Source: Lytechinus variegatus
Taxonomy: Eukaryota; Echinodermata; Echinoidea; Temnopleuroida; Toxopneustidae
Length of the DNA stretch: 64,000 bases
Assembly (NCBI RefSeq): GCF_018143015.1
Contig: NC_054740.1
Span: 17,095,190-17,159,189, forward strand
Reading direction: 5' to 3'
In this document: piece by piece, positions 11,930 to 24,735 of the stretch
How positions within the stretch are numbered: position 1 is the first letter of the stretch
How the letters are laid out: each line of letters starts with the position of its first letter
Translations under genes and position numbers: made by a program
Notes under the pieces: model-generated
Told to the model about the DNA's origin: nothing
Seen by the model: the letters and a program-made list of their open reading frames with translations, nothing else
The model's database searches: none

Positions 11930-14900
11930 TTATAATTCACTCTTACTAATCCTAGGACCTCTCTTCTTCTGTTTCTTCTCCTTCTTCTTAGGTTTTGATG
12001 GCATATCAAACATCTGAAAGAGAAGACAAATGTAATATCTCTTCAGAACCGCATCAGGTAGTCAAAACATAGTATGGAAATAAGACTACAAAATATTCCC
12101 TCAAGATATTGTAATGCCCTTGAAAAAGTGGAAAAAGTATGCAAGTAAAAGAAACCTGAAAAGAACTTGACAAGACACAATTTCTTTAATTCTTATAGAA
12201 TTTCCAGCCAATTTGACACCTGTATAAGGCCTAAAAACAAATTTAAAGTGAAAAAGGAAAGGAAAGAAATTCCATGATATAAAATTTACTGAGGACTGTG
12301 TTTAAAATCAAATTATTACTTTTCTATAATTGTATTCAGAATTTCTGGAATTTTGCGAAAAGTGTAGCCCGTATTCTGAAGTCAGGGTTAAAGACCACAG
12401 ACCTAACTCTGTGCTAAAATTATGGGAAGCCAAAATTTCAAAAATCATGTTTCATAATGAGGAAAAATACTTCAGTTATCATTCCCGGGCAATTATGAAC
12501 AATTTGAGTGCCAAATGAGTTAATAAAGTGGATTCGTACTGTTAGAGGTTTGTACCCTAATTGGCTATCCTTAGTTAAACCACAAATTAAAACCAGGGTT
12601 TAATCTAAACCTGAGATCAGAATACAGGCCACTATCTGAACAATCATTAAACTGAATTATTTGCCCTGGATAATTTAAGAAATCATTTTTTCACTACATG
12701 AATTTGCAATAATCTTGTTCTAAATTGTGCTTCAAACCAATGAAACCGACTCCAAACTGACCAAGTTTATTTGACTGTCAATACCACTGATCAGGAGTTA
12801 TTGCAGTGAATATGGCATGTGTAGGGCAGAGTCTGAAGTGACACAAGAGATTATGGGAAATGATTCTGATACCTGAGATACAAAAGTTCCGAAATTCTAT
12901 ATTCAAATTATTAATTTGGGATATGCTTTGAAAATCATTTGCATTGCAATTTTAATCAGGCAACCTGAAGACGAGGTCTATTTAATGGTGCTTTTTTTAC
13001 AAACAATCTATGTATCCTTGTATGATTCAAACATACATGTACAAAGTACTTTTTGCCCTTCGTAAGTTGCTCTGAATCACCCTGAGCATCTATTGTGCTA
13101 TACAAATTATACAACGTACTATTTATTTATAATTAATGGAGAAATATCTACAAAAAATTCCAAGACAAGTCTTAAATATTGAATTACTATTTTTAATAGA
13201 AATTAATAGTTGCTTAAACCTTCCGAATGAATTACTATTTTTAATGGAAATAAATAGTTGCTTAAACCTTCTGAACATTTCCTTATGATAATTTCTTAAC
13301 CTTTAATTATTTTTTCCACACATTATATACATACACATAGCTTATTAATACTTACATCCTGTTGGTTTAATTTGCTGTATGGGTTTACAAAATTCTCATC
13401 CCTCTTAATAAAATTCAGTTGTTGTGATGCCTATTTGAAAGGAAACAAAAAGATAAAAAATCAAAATAAATAACAATATGATAACAGAGAATTTTGTCCT
13501 GGACTCTGGACAAACAATATATTTGCAATTTTTCGTCAAACTCCCTAATAAAATCAACAAGAACCTTAGAGCCAGCAAGTAATAAAGTCGCAAACCACAT
13601 GAATTCACAATAAATATATGAATTATCTTTCCACACCCATTTTCACAGTATTTCTATCCTTCAAATGTACCCAATGACATTGTTTTATCATTTTTCCAAA
13701 AATTATGATGGCATCGACTGAAAAAATGCCAATATTAATGAGAGATATGAGGGGGTAGCCACTAGTTAGGAATGTCAGATGTGACATCTTTATTAGGATG
13801 AACTTTCTATGGATGATGAACAAATTTCATTCTGGATACAAATTAATATCAATTGATAATAAAAAATATTAAATACAATTTTTGCTTACTAAAGGGACCA
13901 TCACACTTTCATTCATCCAGTGTATGCTGATGTATGTACAGCAGGCCATTTTCTTATTTTTACTCCTTTTTCTTGATCATGCAATAGGTTTTTTTTACAT
14001 CAAGAACTGAAACATGAAAACATTTTTTTTGTTCTTGATATTATTGTCACATACTGAATTCTTCACATCAAGAAACAGGATTAATGATAAAATAGGTTGT
14101 CATTTGTACATCGCCATACTCCATACTCTGGCTTAATTGTTTGTGTGTGACAGCCTCTTTAAAAGCCATTCAATTTTTATTTTCAATAGTGACAAATATA
14201 TTACAGATTGTATAAACTCATATGTGAGATAATTATCAGTGCATTATGGCCTTAGTTGTAATAGTGTACTTACAACCCATATAATTTTTGTTTGAAATGT
14301 GAAAACCTATTAGCATAACTCACCAGATGAAGCAGTGTTTGGTGGGAGTTGTCATAGTAACCAGTACTCTGAGCAAACTCAAAAGCCCACTTGAGAATAG
14401 AGTTCCATTCTTTTTTCTTTCTGAGTATCTTGTTTGTGATATCTGGTAACCTCAGTACGATGTCGCAAACAAAAGCTACATTTTCCAGGATCAGAGACAT
14501 TGCTGGAAGTGAGAGATAGATTTATGAGCATTAACTAGCATTCATGGGATTCATAATCAAAAGAGTTACATTTTCTTACATTAATTCATTTTATTTATTC
14601 ATTTCAAACCTCCATGCCCCCTAGGACCCCTTCACACAAAAAGCGCCAATAAACAAGGATGGTAGTTGATACATATAATGAGAGGTTTTGAAATAATTTA
14701 TTTGTCCATAACTCCATATAATTTTGAAATGATTTACATTGCATGAGTATTTCAACAACATATTTTTCCAAAAGGGGTATAAACTCAAAGCACAAGTGAA
14801 TACTCAGTTTACATATTTTGTGTAGGGTGACCTCCATGAACTATTATTTCACAATTGTCATGAAGATTACACTTAGTACAATTAAACAACACTTGTACAT

Positions 14901-17900
14901 ATATAGTAATTCATTAAAAAATTGCATTAAATCTAGTCCACACTTTGACATAATTCTTTTTGCAGTAAGGGATCAAAATTATGTATTTTCCTGTCATTTT
15001 ATTTCTAATTTTTAAGCCCTTTGCCATTTTCACTGTAAATATTCAACCAAGGCATACAAATATAATGGTCTAGTAAATACATACAGTGGTGTTCAAACGT
15101 TAGTAAACCCTACCAGAAAATGAACACATTTGAAGTGTTAAATTTCTGCCATGTTTCAGATTTATTGTGAAGTCAGGTGATAAAATATTACATTCAATTA
15201 AGTTTTGTTTCCCTGGGGTTGCCGAACATTGTAATTTTGTTGTCCAGAAGTAGAAAAACAGAAAAAATTATCATCCATTTTTTTTTTGGGGGGGGAAGGT
15301 TCAGCCACCCCCCCCCCCCCTCCTCCCTACTTTCAAGACAGTCTTTGGTTCCTGTTCCACAATGACAGTCTAGTTCTGAAAGTTATTAGTTATTGTTCGA
15401 AAAACCCTACTCTACTCACTCATTGCATATCGTATACCATAGATCTACTACTCTGAGTAGTAGGTCCATGAGTATACACAACCCTCCTCTTTTCATTGTT
15501 CTTGGAACAAATAACTATTAACGCCTAGATCCAGACTAACAATGATTATGCTTCTCTCTAGTACTTAAATAAATGATATTATTAATTCATTTGACTTACT
15601 GTCTTTCATAGTTTGATCTGTAGGAAATTTGTCTCCAATTTGAAACTGTTGTTCATTCAAAAACAGTCTTGACTGAACGAGCATCTATGAAAAAATAACA
15701 AATATGACACATATGAATTGTTGCCATTTTTAACATACACAAATTCAATTCAAAAGTAGGCCAATAGATTATCAATAGTAAAAAAAAAAGAAAAGAATTA
15801 AAGTAAAAAGGAAAAAATCATCAAACTAAATAAACTGACTGATTATCATTGATAACAAGTAGTTATTCTTGTCAGTGCAGTGACAAAAGTACACTGTTCA
15901 TTCAATGTACCAGTAGTTAAAGTACTGAGTTGACATGGAAGCAAGCCATGATAATTTTTTTTATGTTAGTAGTTTGAATATATTTGTGAGCAGGTCCTTC
16001 TTATCCTCTCTTGTCATCAATGCATTAAGATTCGCGTTTTAGGAATACCAAGACCTTAGTAGTACTCTCCACACAGCAGGAATCATGCTCTAAGTGTTGA
16101 TTTTAATCTGATATCAACCCCATGGTGTGGCAACCTAAGTGGAATGACAGAGAGATCTGCCATGCAACTACAACCCCAACATGTCATTTCATTCTTGCCC
16201 ATCCATCAGTCATTTTCTCAAGCTGCCAGGGGGAGGAACCACCTCCCCCCCCCCAAAAAAAAAAAATGTACAGTTGATCTCTATCTGGGCTGGCAAATTA
16301 GCAGAATATGGCAAGCCATAAATTTCAGCTTATATCACCCTGTTGATGAGTGTTCAAAAAGTTCAAAAAGCTATTTGAAGATCAAAATTCACAAAGAGAT
16401 ATGTTGAGGTAGAGTAGAGCTAATGTGTTTTTTTTATTCACAGGAGCAATATGCAGATAAAATATGCACTAACTTTCAGTTTTCACAGACACTTTCCTTG
16501 TTTTTCTGCTTTTAAGACAAATCTTGAAATATGAACATGATTATTCACCTCTTCCATCTTTTCTAACAGCATGATAACCATCTTATGTTGCTTCTCATAA
16601 TCATAGGATTCAAACAGACTCTGAAGAGCAGGCATGTGCTGGCTTCGTCTCTCAATGAACAGCTCACGATCTACAACAATCTAGTGTCAAGGTTATAAGT
16701 GAATATCTTAGAGTACTATTTCATATTCCCATTTTTTATCTTTTTTTAATAATATCATGATAATATAATATAATGTTTTATTGTCCAACTTAATGGAAAT
16801 TCATTTTGTTTACATGCAAACATACAAATTACAAATATACATAATCAAGGAGAGACAAAATTAATACAAAATACTGGCATGCACGTAATACATTCGTTCT
16901 TATACATAAGACGATTAAAAGAGTATAACAAGATCATTGCTGAAATACGAACAACAAGAAGGCATATTCTGTGTAATTATCATTACCATCATTCTAAAAC
17001 TGTTAAATAAGTAAAAGTTAGCAATAACATGAGTTTATAAGGGCAATGTTGGGCATGTCAGCATTCACAATGAAAAAAAAAAGGAAATTGATCTCCACTA
17101 TTAAGATGTAGTCCTATATTGTACAGTGCGTATTAAAAAAGTTTACAGTTTAGAAATAATCCTATGAAATTATATAGATGTATTGGTATTTTGCAACATC
17201 CTGGAGTTTTGGCCACATTTTAAATTAGTACAGATCTCTCTAAGCAAATGATGATATACATGTAACTGTTGAAAAACTTTGCGCTTGAGTGAGCACCACT
17301 TACTTTTGAAAAGTTTGTGAAAAATGAACTTGGAAATATTTATATGAACAAAAGTAGGCATAAATTATGAAGAACACATGGGCCCGAATTCACAAAGGAG
17401 GTTTTGAAAACCCACGGTTGAGTCCAAGGTTTATGCAGATTTCTTTTAAATTATGCTTAATTTACCGCGTATCGGTGCGTGTATAAAACATGTCCAATGC
17501 TGATGCCCGCTTTTGTCAGTGCGCCAAATTGACGCCTGTTACCATGGTTAGATACGCTATTTTATAGTGGACTCATGAATAAAATAGCGTTGGTAACCAC
17601 GGTAACAGGCGTCAATTTGGCGCACTGTGACAAAAGCGCGCATCAGGATTGGACATGTTTTATACACGCACCCGATACGCGGTAAATTAAGTGTAATTTA
17701 TACAAGAAATCTGCATAAACCATGGACTCAACTGTGGGTTTCAAAACCTCCTTTGCGAATTCGGGCCATGAACATTAATCGGGAAGATTGATCTGAAGAT
17801 CAATCGTTTTAACTTATTTCACTGCCAAAACACTTTGTAGATTTCACCCCTCCCCACATACTGAGGCCATGGTAAATAATTTATATCAATATATATAAAT

Positions 17901-19070
17901 TATTTATGATCACAAAATAATTTTAATATTTGTTAAATAAGATTTTTTTATCTCTAAATTGTTCGTTAAGACGGCATTGCTTTCCGGAAGTACGTCATAC
18001 ATAAGCGGTTCAAGGGTCGACGCTATTGTATTTCCGTTGTTTACATGTGGAACGAGAGGTCTACGCGGCATCAGTTAGGTAAGAAATCTTCATTTTTTTA
18101 CATTTTTTAAAGTAATATTTAAAACCTTCCTACGCATTAGGCGTAGGAAGGTGTAAGAATTAATAAAATTAACAAAATGCTAGTGAGTTCGGTTTAAAAA
18201 GATGGATTTTTGGGGGAAATCCATCTTTGTTTTGGTCGTTCGCTGAAGGCACTATGGAGAGTGTCAAGACGTCAATGATGAAGAAATATAAGACCTATCT
18301 AAAAAAATCATCATCATTGCGTCCTCAAGACTAGGCCATGGTGATGATATCTGCTTGACACAGAGCTGTGATTCAAATGAAATGACTTGGGCTTTAATAT
18401 GAACATGAAAAATTAACAGGGTAAAAACTTTCCCCCACAAAAAAACACAAATTCTGAACTCTCATTTTGAAAAGTTGCACATGCATGTAACAGTGATTAG
18501 AACCAAGTAGAAATCTTTTACTGTAGAAAGGGAAATGGATTGTTGTCAGGGAGGGGACTATTTACCTTTTTGGGGGTAAACATTAACATGATTGACTCTT
18601 CATTTCATCAAACTTCAAAGTTCAGAATTACAATAGGTCTATTCGATGTAGACCTAGTTGTAACTAGTTATCATAACCTTGTTTATTGAATTTGAATGAG
18701 TGGCTGTAACATACAGTAGGCCTACTGTTAAATCAAAATAGTTCAGTTAACAAAATTGAATGTTTATTGTGCAATATTTAACATAAATGAACAAGCAATT
18801 AATGCATATTTCTTACAGCCAGGAACAATGCAAATAGATTGAGAAATATCCATGTACTACATCTACCAACACATGACTCGAATACTCTGAACAACAGCCT
18901 CGAAATCAAAGGATACACTTGGCAAGGTCTGGGTCTTCTGAATCATCCCGTGAACCACCACTGCCTCCCGCAGGTTTCCCCGCCGACTGTTCCCCCGCTT
19001 CGACTAGCTGAAGAAATGCACCCGCCCACATACTGGTGCTCAAAAATACGATGTATTCGTTTAACTTCAT
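11930..19070 (-). CDS. CCDC134: CCDC134-like secreted/ER protein, near-complete model, 6 coding exons found
   Basis: Exons in reading order (minus strand): 19070-18919, 16680-16549, 15684-15600, 14502-14324, 13430-13356, 12013-11930. Exon 1 encodes a signal peptide (MKLNEYIVFLSTSMWAGAF..., probable cleavage after Ala25), then a Gly/Ser/Asp-rich stretch ending in DPDLA. The following exons give the helical body: RELFIERRSQHMPALQSLFE, then LENVAFVCDIVLRLP and EWNSILKWAFEF, which align with human ENTAFFGDVVLRFP and NWNLLIRWG. The C-terminus is Lys-rich and ends GPRISKSEL (human GPRISRSQSEL). Family knowledge: the human protein is an ER/secreted factor linked to GRP94 maturation and to osteogenesis imperfecta. 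KSEL looks like a KDEL-type retention signal. Oddity: exon 1 ends in phase 2 (AA|GTGTAT) while the next exon needs phase 0, so a micro-exon of 3n+1 nt or another donor is missing from this model. The other junctions are in phase. Expected length is about 235 residues (human 229). Confidence 0.9.
12366..12632. mobile_element. MITE in the last CCDC134 intron
   Basis: The ends 'gcccgtattctgaagtcagg' and 'cctgagatcagaatacaggc' are imperfect inverted repeats about 265 bp apart. The 62-codon plus frame across it is part of the element and not a gene. Confidence 0.65.
13180..13285. repeat. Two-unit tandem repeat, about 53 bp each
   Basis: The unit 'gaattactatttttaatrga...aatagttgcttaaaccttc' occurs twice in succession with few differences, within a CCDC134 intron. 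Confidence 0.8.
17378..17769. mobile_element. Fold-back element, about 390 bp, in CCDC134 intron 1
   Basis: The arms run from 'gggcccgaattcacaaagga' inward and are answered by 'tcctttgcgaattcgggcc'. The complementarity continues through 'aaatctgcataaacc', 'ataaaacatgtccaatgctg' and 'tgacgcctgttacc'. The unpaired centre, near 17555-17575, is short. There is no coding capacity. Confidence 0.85.
17985..18088 (+). promoter_or_regulatory. Promoter-like segment with splice donor inside CCDC134 intron 1, opposite strand
   Basis: This short GC-richer stretch contains an ETS-type core (CTTTCCGGAAG) followed at once by a CRE-like TACGTCAT. About 80 nt later comes a consensus splice donor (GTTAG|GTAAGAAATC near 18079). 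That is the layout of a first non-coding exon on the plus strand, antisense to CCDC134. The next strong plus acceptor (TTCTTACAG at 18818) lies just beyond CCDC134 exon 1 in reverse, but the sequence after it has only very short ORFs. It may start an antisense non-coding RNA, or it may be chance. Confidence 0.4.
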
Positions 19071-19701
19071 TTTCCGCTTTTACAATAATCGAGGCCGTGA
19101 AATTCGGAATTTTTAACTCAAGTCAAGATCAATGGTCGTTGATGGTTAAGAAGAAAAGTAGTTGTTGTAGATGAAAAACGACACGTCTACAAATTCTTTT
19201 ATCATTTACCCGTCTCGTCGTCGTCGTCGAGCAGAATATTCTTTATCAATTATCAATACACGTGAATGACTCTGTTTCGTAGTCTCATCTGAGCAAAAAG
19301 TATTTAATGTTTTCGATGACGAGCGGTATCCAACCCCTCCAACTTGCTGGTCATTGATTATTTTGATAATGCGATTGGTGTAAAATAAAATGCAAACATT
19401 ATTTAGCATATTTTATACAAATAATGTCAATAAAACATCATTTTGTAAACAAATGTAGAAATGAATAAATCAAGACTGTGATATAAAGTCTGGAAAGTCA
19501 GTTTAGGATCGAGGAAGGAGGGGGAGAAGAGAGAAGGGGGGGGGGGGGGGAGATGAGGAGGGGTTCCTCGTAGAGGGGAAGGGCTTGGAGTTGGAATTAG
19601 CGAGCCTCAGGCCCCTCAGGCACTCTGATTTGGAAAGGGTATGTGCTACCTCAGGCTCAAAATCTGAAATCCATAGCACAGTACAGGCAGAGTACAGGTG
19701 G
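19071..19701. other. CCDC134 5' flank
   Basis: Presumed 5' UTR and promoter side of CCDC134 on the minus strand. A run of CGT/CGA triplets sits at about 19213-19232, and an A/G-rich run with about 15 consecutive G at about 19540. No TATA box or other coding exon was recognised. Confidence 0.35.
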
Positions 19702-19855
19702 AGTGTTTCATAAAGCTGGTCGTAAGTTAAGAGCAACTGGTGAACTTTTCTCGTGCTTTTTAATCACAAATGAACATTTAATGGTGAATATAAATTTACC
19801 ACAAGAAAGGATCACCAGTCGTTCTTAACTTACAAACAGCTTTATGAAATGAACC
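19702..19855. mobile_element. Palindromic MITE, 'gtttcataaagctg' family, locus 2
   Basis: The ends 'gtttcataaagctg' and 'cagctttatgaaat' pair, as do 'cgtaagttaagagcaactgg' and 'cagtcgttcttaacttac'. Same family as 10822-10995. Confidence 0.85.
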
Positions 19856-22084
19856 TCGGGATAGTATACTGAATTAAGTTGCTAGGGGCATGCTATCCCT
19901 TGATCTGTGAATGGGGATGGGGGGCCCCGGAAGAACTGACATCTGAATTGGGGTGCTTAAATAGGAACAGGGGAGGACGGATTATAGTGCTAGCAAGGCA
20001 TGAAGACGGGTCAAGGGCATGCATATACACATACTGCTATGTTTTAGTGAGTGATCCCCCGAGGTGATTCCCCCTCCCCCCCTTGGGAGGAGAAGTGGAG
20101 GATGAGAAGGAGTGGGAGCTCAGGGTTGATGAGGTGTGAAGTGTGAATTAGGAGAAAGGAGAAGAAAGGTAATATTACCCCAGGGTAAAATATGTATTTC
20201 TTGTTCTTTTGACAGTCTGTAATACTGTCAAATGACCTGACTTGGTCAGTTAATGAATTGAAGTAAAACTTGAGAAAAATGCCAGGGAAAAATGGGTGTC
20301 AGACATACAAAAAGTTTGATCATTTAATGGGATTGCCAAAATATGTTTGCTCTATTAGCTTGCATCAAACTGTAACTTTAGTCAGTGAATGAAGTATCAT
20401 CCAGCAGTGTATAATTAGGTACTTAAATTGAAATCAACTTTTATTCAAATGTATTCATTTATCTATGTTAGATCTGTGGCAGGGCTTTTTTTTAATTCTC
20501 AAATATTAATTTGCTTTATGAATGACCAAGGATTCATGATTTGTAACATAAGATTTTTTTAAGCCACTTGCTAGAATTCACATATACATGGAAATCAAAT
20601 CACTGATGGTCCTCTGTCAGGCATAAAACTAATTTAATTACTTACTATAATTCAATTTTAAAAAAGTATATAATCATAAATGTATGCAAGAGCACTTCAT
20701 GTGACAAGGTGTACAAATTACCCTGTTATTTCAATTTGGTGCAAGCCATATTACTAACTCTTTCAACAAAAACATCCTGTGTTTGCTAAAGATTGAACAA
20801 AAATTTGTATTTTTTTGTAGCATCACTTGCTTTCTTGTCACACATGCAAATTTAAATAAACATGCATTCACTCACTCTTACTAATAGATGCATGTAAGTT
20901 AAATGTAAGATATGTGTTTTTTACACTTAATACTTTATTATGTAATCTGGATGTATGATACACTTGATACAAAAATGTTATATTCCATATACTAACATTG
21001 TTTAATAAGATGATTTACAGGGAATTCTAAATGATGGGACATATCAAATCCAAATCAAAGATGATAATTTGATATAGACTTCATGAATCTTGCTTTAAAA
21101 AAAGGAAGCTGATAAAGATTGAGGCACATGCACTCATATGGCTGATGAGTGATTGTGAGTGATAGATCATCTCTTTTAATGAAATCACAAGGAGATATTT
21201 GGTTAAATTTTACATCAGAAATGTCAAAATGGAGCATATGTTGTTAGATGTTTTTTAACTCCCTGTAACTTGAGATATGTAATCTATATTCAAAAATATC
21301 AATATGAATTATATACTTTTGTGAAAAATTTTATTTTACAAAGTCATATCATACTTCTCCTTTGCCATTTTAAATCTCCCCTAAAATGAACATTCTTTGT
21401 GTATCACTGCTTGCATTGTAATATTTGCATAAAGATTTACATTGTTTGATTTTTTTAAAGAGAATGGAAAAACAATCAATTAATCAACACATAATATTGC
21501 ATACAGATAATGTACTATCAGCATATACAGTGTAAGTAAGCATCACAAATTTCTGTATCCAAAGAAAAGAATTTTGAGCTTGATCAAGACCATGGGAGGC
21601 TCAATGTCTTAGGAATATTACGTCTAAAAGAGCACTTACATTGTTCAATTTATGGCAAAGGGAAATCTCTACTTTAATAGTACTTAGTAGCATTACACAA
21701 AATTCAGTTACCAGGTAGGTAAATCAATATTCATATTTTACATACTGGAAATATTATGAAAGGGAGAGTACATCATCTGAGTGAGAAAATATCATGTTTG
21801 ACACTAGCTCACATCAAATATTCTTAAGAGTTGCTTTAATAGTTTAATAATCTTTCTCAAAAAATACATCTATTATGACTTTTTGAAATGCTTTCCAGAC
21901 AATCACACGTCATGTGAACAAAAATAATATATTTTTAGTATTTAATTTCACCATTCAGTTCCTCTAATATCTCTTCTTTATAGAATATTTTCATATAATA
22001 CCATACTACAATTATTGGCTTTCCCTTTTAATCATTACAACCCACTCCATTTGAATCTATCCCTCTTCCAGGGGACATCATAAC
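19856..22084. other. Intergenic, nothing recognised
   Basis: AT-rich sequence without convincing exons. Plus-strand ORFs at 19879-20067 and minus at 21055-21237 are short and resemble no family. Confidence 0.3.
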
Positions 22085-22150
22085 CTGTGACACCATTAGA
22101 CACAAGAGGGCAGCACTCTTGGTGTAATCCATCCTAATGGTCTCACAGGC
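22085..22150. repeat. Short nested hairpin abutting a TIR element
   Basis: 'cctgtgacaccattag' is answered by 'ctaatggtctcacagg' with one mismatch. Between them, 'cacaagag' and 'ctcttggtg' pair again. The right arm overlaps the left end of the 463-bp element at 22139. Confidence 0.6.
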
Positions 22151-22601
22151 CTAATTCATTCCCCATAGACTCATGTGTTAAATTGGCACTTTAAAAAATT
22201 CATAAAAAATAAGGATGAAATTCGGGGGTCGAATGTTTACTACCAGTGGATAGGATTTATATCTGGCAATCCATATCTGACCAGAAAAGGGTCCCTCGAC
22301 CGGCTCATTTTAAAAATAAATTGGCGTGTTTGAAGACACCGTCGGGGGGAGCAGATTCATCAACTCAAACAGCAAAATAGCCCTAATCCTTCCGCCAGTC
22401 ATAATATAGTCCAAAATTGGTGATATTTCTTCCCAATTAGGGAAAAGGAAGTTCAGTAATTGCCAAAAATAGAATCAGTGTTAGATGGACAATCATATGC
22501 ATACACTTTGTCAATCAGCCATATCAAAATAAAAAAAATAGCAATGGGTTGGCTCGAATGAATATCTATGGCCTACCACTAGTAATTAGGCCCGTGAGAC
22601 C
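22139..22601 (+). mobile_element. 463-bp TIR element, copy 1
   Basis: The ends GGTCTCACAGGCCTAATT and AATTAGGCCCGTGAGACC are inverted repeats with one mismatch. The body is non-coding. Copy 2 (23601-24063) has the same length and I see one base difference between them. I see no unambiguous target duplication. The superfamily is not assigned. Confidence 0.85.
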
Positions 22602-23600
22602 TGTATTGTATGGCACATGAAGGTTTCTTTTTAATTTACCTTCCTGGCTTTTCTTCAACATCTGTACACTCACTTTATCACAAAGAAATGCATGAAATAT
22701 ACAGATGTGTTATGTAATGACCATTTCTAATGTTACTCCTAATGTCTAGTGCCCTATGGATTTACACACATCCTACATGCCTATATGTAGCTCAACAATG
22801 GATGCAATGTAGGGCCCAAATCCTATAATGCAAATTGTAGATATGAATAGTGTGCATATCTGGATTCAAGATCTGCCCACAATATAAATACCAGATTCAC
22901 ATGAGTTTAATTAGATAACAATAAAAAGAAATGAGAATCAACATACAAGCATACTATACATTCACATCTTCCTATGACAAGGGCCCAAGCCAGGGTGTAA
23001 GAGAAAGAGACAGGGGATTAGATGGCTTGTATTCTAAATGGATGGGGGCTAGTCTGGCTAGAGGTCAGTAAAAGTTGAACAAGATGGCAGTAGAACTCAT
23101 TCTCAGCCCCCCCCCACATACTAACTATGCTTTTCTCTACCCCCCCCCCCTCCCTCTTGAATCCACCACTCTTCAGTCAAATTCTAAAGTTTTCTCTTCT
23201 CATTCCCTTCCCCATGAACCAATTTCACAAGCGCTATTGATGCAAGGCCTATCTAATGTGTACTTTATCTCGTGATGGGTGCAATACACGATTTACAGCA
23301 GCGCTCGTCGGTATACGAAAACACACGACAACATGCAAGCAAGTCCCAGTGACAAACACATGCACATACAGCCTACACAGCCTAGCCTAGGTACACAAAC
23401 ACAGAGTTAGTTACTAATAACAACTTGTTACCTGTACTACCCCCTATGTAGCCTTGTATAGCCATGAAGTTCAGTTTTTGGACCTCTTGATGATTGAAAC
23501 ATGTCTACTAGTAAAAACAATCTGCTACTGAAGAGTTGGGCAGGGATTTCATCCACTAAGGAATTCCCCTTCTAATAGGCTATGGTCAAGGTTATATATA
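22602..23600. other. Spacer between TIR element copies
   Basis: No gene was recognised. C-runs lie at about 23108 and 23142. Confidence 0.3.
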
Positions 23601-24063
23601 GGTCTCACAGGCCTAATTCATTCCCCATAGACTCATGTGTTAAATTGGCACTTTAAAAAATTCATAAAAAATAAGGATGAAATTCGGGGGTCGAATGTTT
23701 ACTACCAGTGGATAGGATTTATATCTGGCAATCCATATCTGACCAGAAAAGGGTCCCTCGACCGGCTCATTTTAAAAATAAATTGGCGTGTTTGAAGACA
23801 CCGTCGGGGGGAGCAGATTCATCAACTCAAACAGCAAAATAGCCCTAATCCTTCCGCCAGTCATAATATAGTCCAAAATTGGTGATATTTCTTCCCAATT
23901 AGGGAAAAGGAAGTTCAGTAATTACCAAAAATAGAATCAGTGTTAGATGGACAATCATATGCATACACTTTGTCAATCAGCCATATCAAAATAAAAAAAA
24001 TAGCAATGGGTTGGCTCGAATGAATATCTATGGCCTACCACTAGTAATTAGGCCCGTGAGACC
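23601..24063 (+). mobile_element. 463-bp TIR element, copy 2
   Basis: Same orientation and length as copy 1. The visible difference is attgcc (copy 1) against attacc (copy 2) in the middle. It is separated by TGTA from an inverted, diverged third copy. Confidence 0.85.
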
Positions 24064-24067
24064 TGTA

Positions 24068-24534
24068 GGTGCCACGAGCCTAATTACATCAGGAGGGCTA
24101 AAGATATTCGTTCGACCCAACCCATTCAAATTTTTTCAATTTGATGTTGCTGATTGACAAAAATGTATGAATATGATTCAAAATCTAACACTGATTCTAG
24201 AAATGGTAACTACTGAACTTCCTTCACCCAATTTGGGAAGATAAATAAGTGACTTGGAACTATTTTTTTGACTGGCGGGCTAATTAGGGCTATTATACTG
24301 TTTCAGTTGATGAATTTGATCCATTCATAGTTATCTTCATAAAAGGCGATTTATTTTTTAAATGAGCTGGCTACGGTACCCTTTCCTGGTCAAATATGGA
24401 ATATGTCAGATATATATACTATCCAATGGTAGTAAACATTCCATCCTCTAATTTCACATTTATTTTTTATGAATTTTTCAAAAGTGCCATTTTAACACAC
24501 AAGTCTATGGGGAATGTTTTACGCGCGTGACACC
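24068..24534 (-). mobile_element. 463-bp TIR element family, copy 3, inverted and diverged
   Basis: The reverse complement of copies 1 and 2 with many substitutions. Its ends are GGTGCCACGAGCCTAATT and GTGACACC. With copy 2 it makes a large imperfect inverted pair. Confidence 0.8.
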
Positions 24535-24639
24535 TAATGTGGCCTATGCCCATTTGATCTCATCCTTTTAACTGCAATAATACCACTCAGCCAACATCCA
24601 ATTCATCAAACCATGTAAGCCTGTGAGTATATCTATCAC

Positions 24640-24735
24640 TTGGTCCAATATTCAGTCAGACCATGCCAAGTTTGCCTAATGCTCACTTGGTCAAATGCCA
24701 CTTGGTCAAATGCCACTTGGTCTATCTGATTAAAC
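24640..24735. repeat. Degenerate 'cacttggtcaaatgc' tandem repeat
   Basis: Repeated words of the type 'ccacttggtcaaatg', two of them exact and adjacent. Related in style to the arrays at 27340-27725 and 60175-60430. Confidence 0.6.

Noticed and set aside
18839-19174. Plus-strand 111-codon frame
   Set aside because: It is antisense to CCDC134 exon 1, whose minus-strand frame gives a proper signal peptide. The plus frame resembles nothing.
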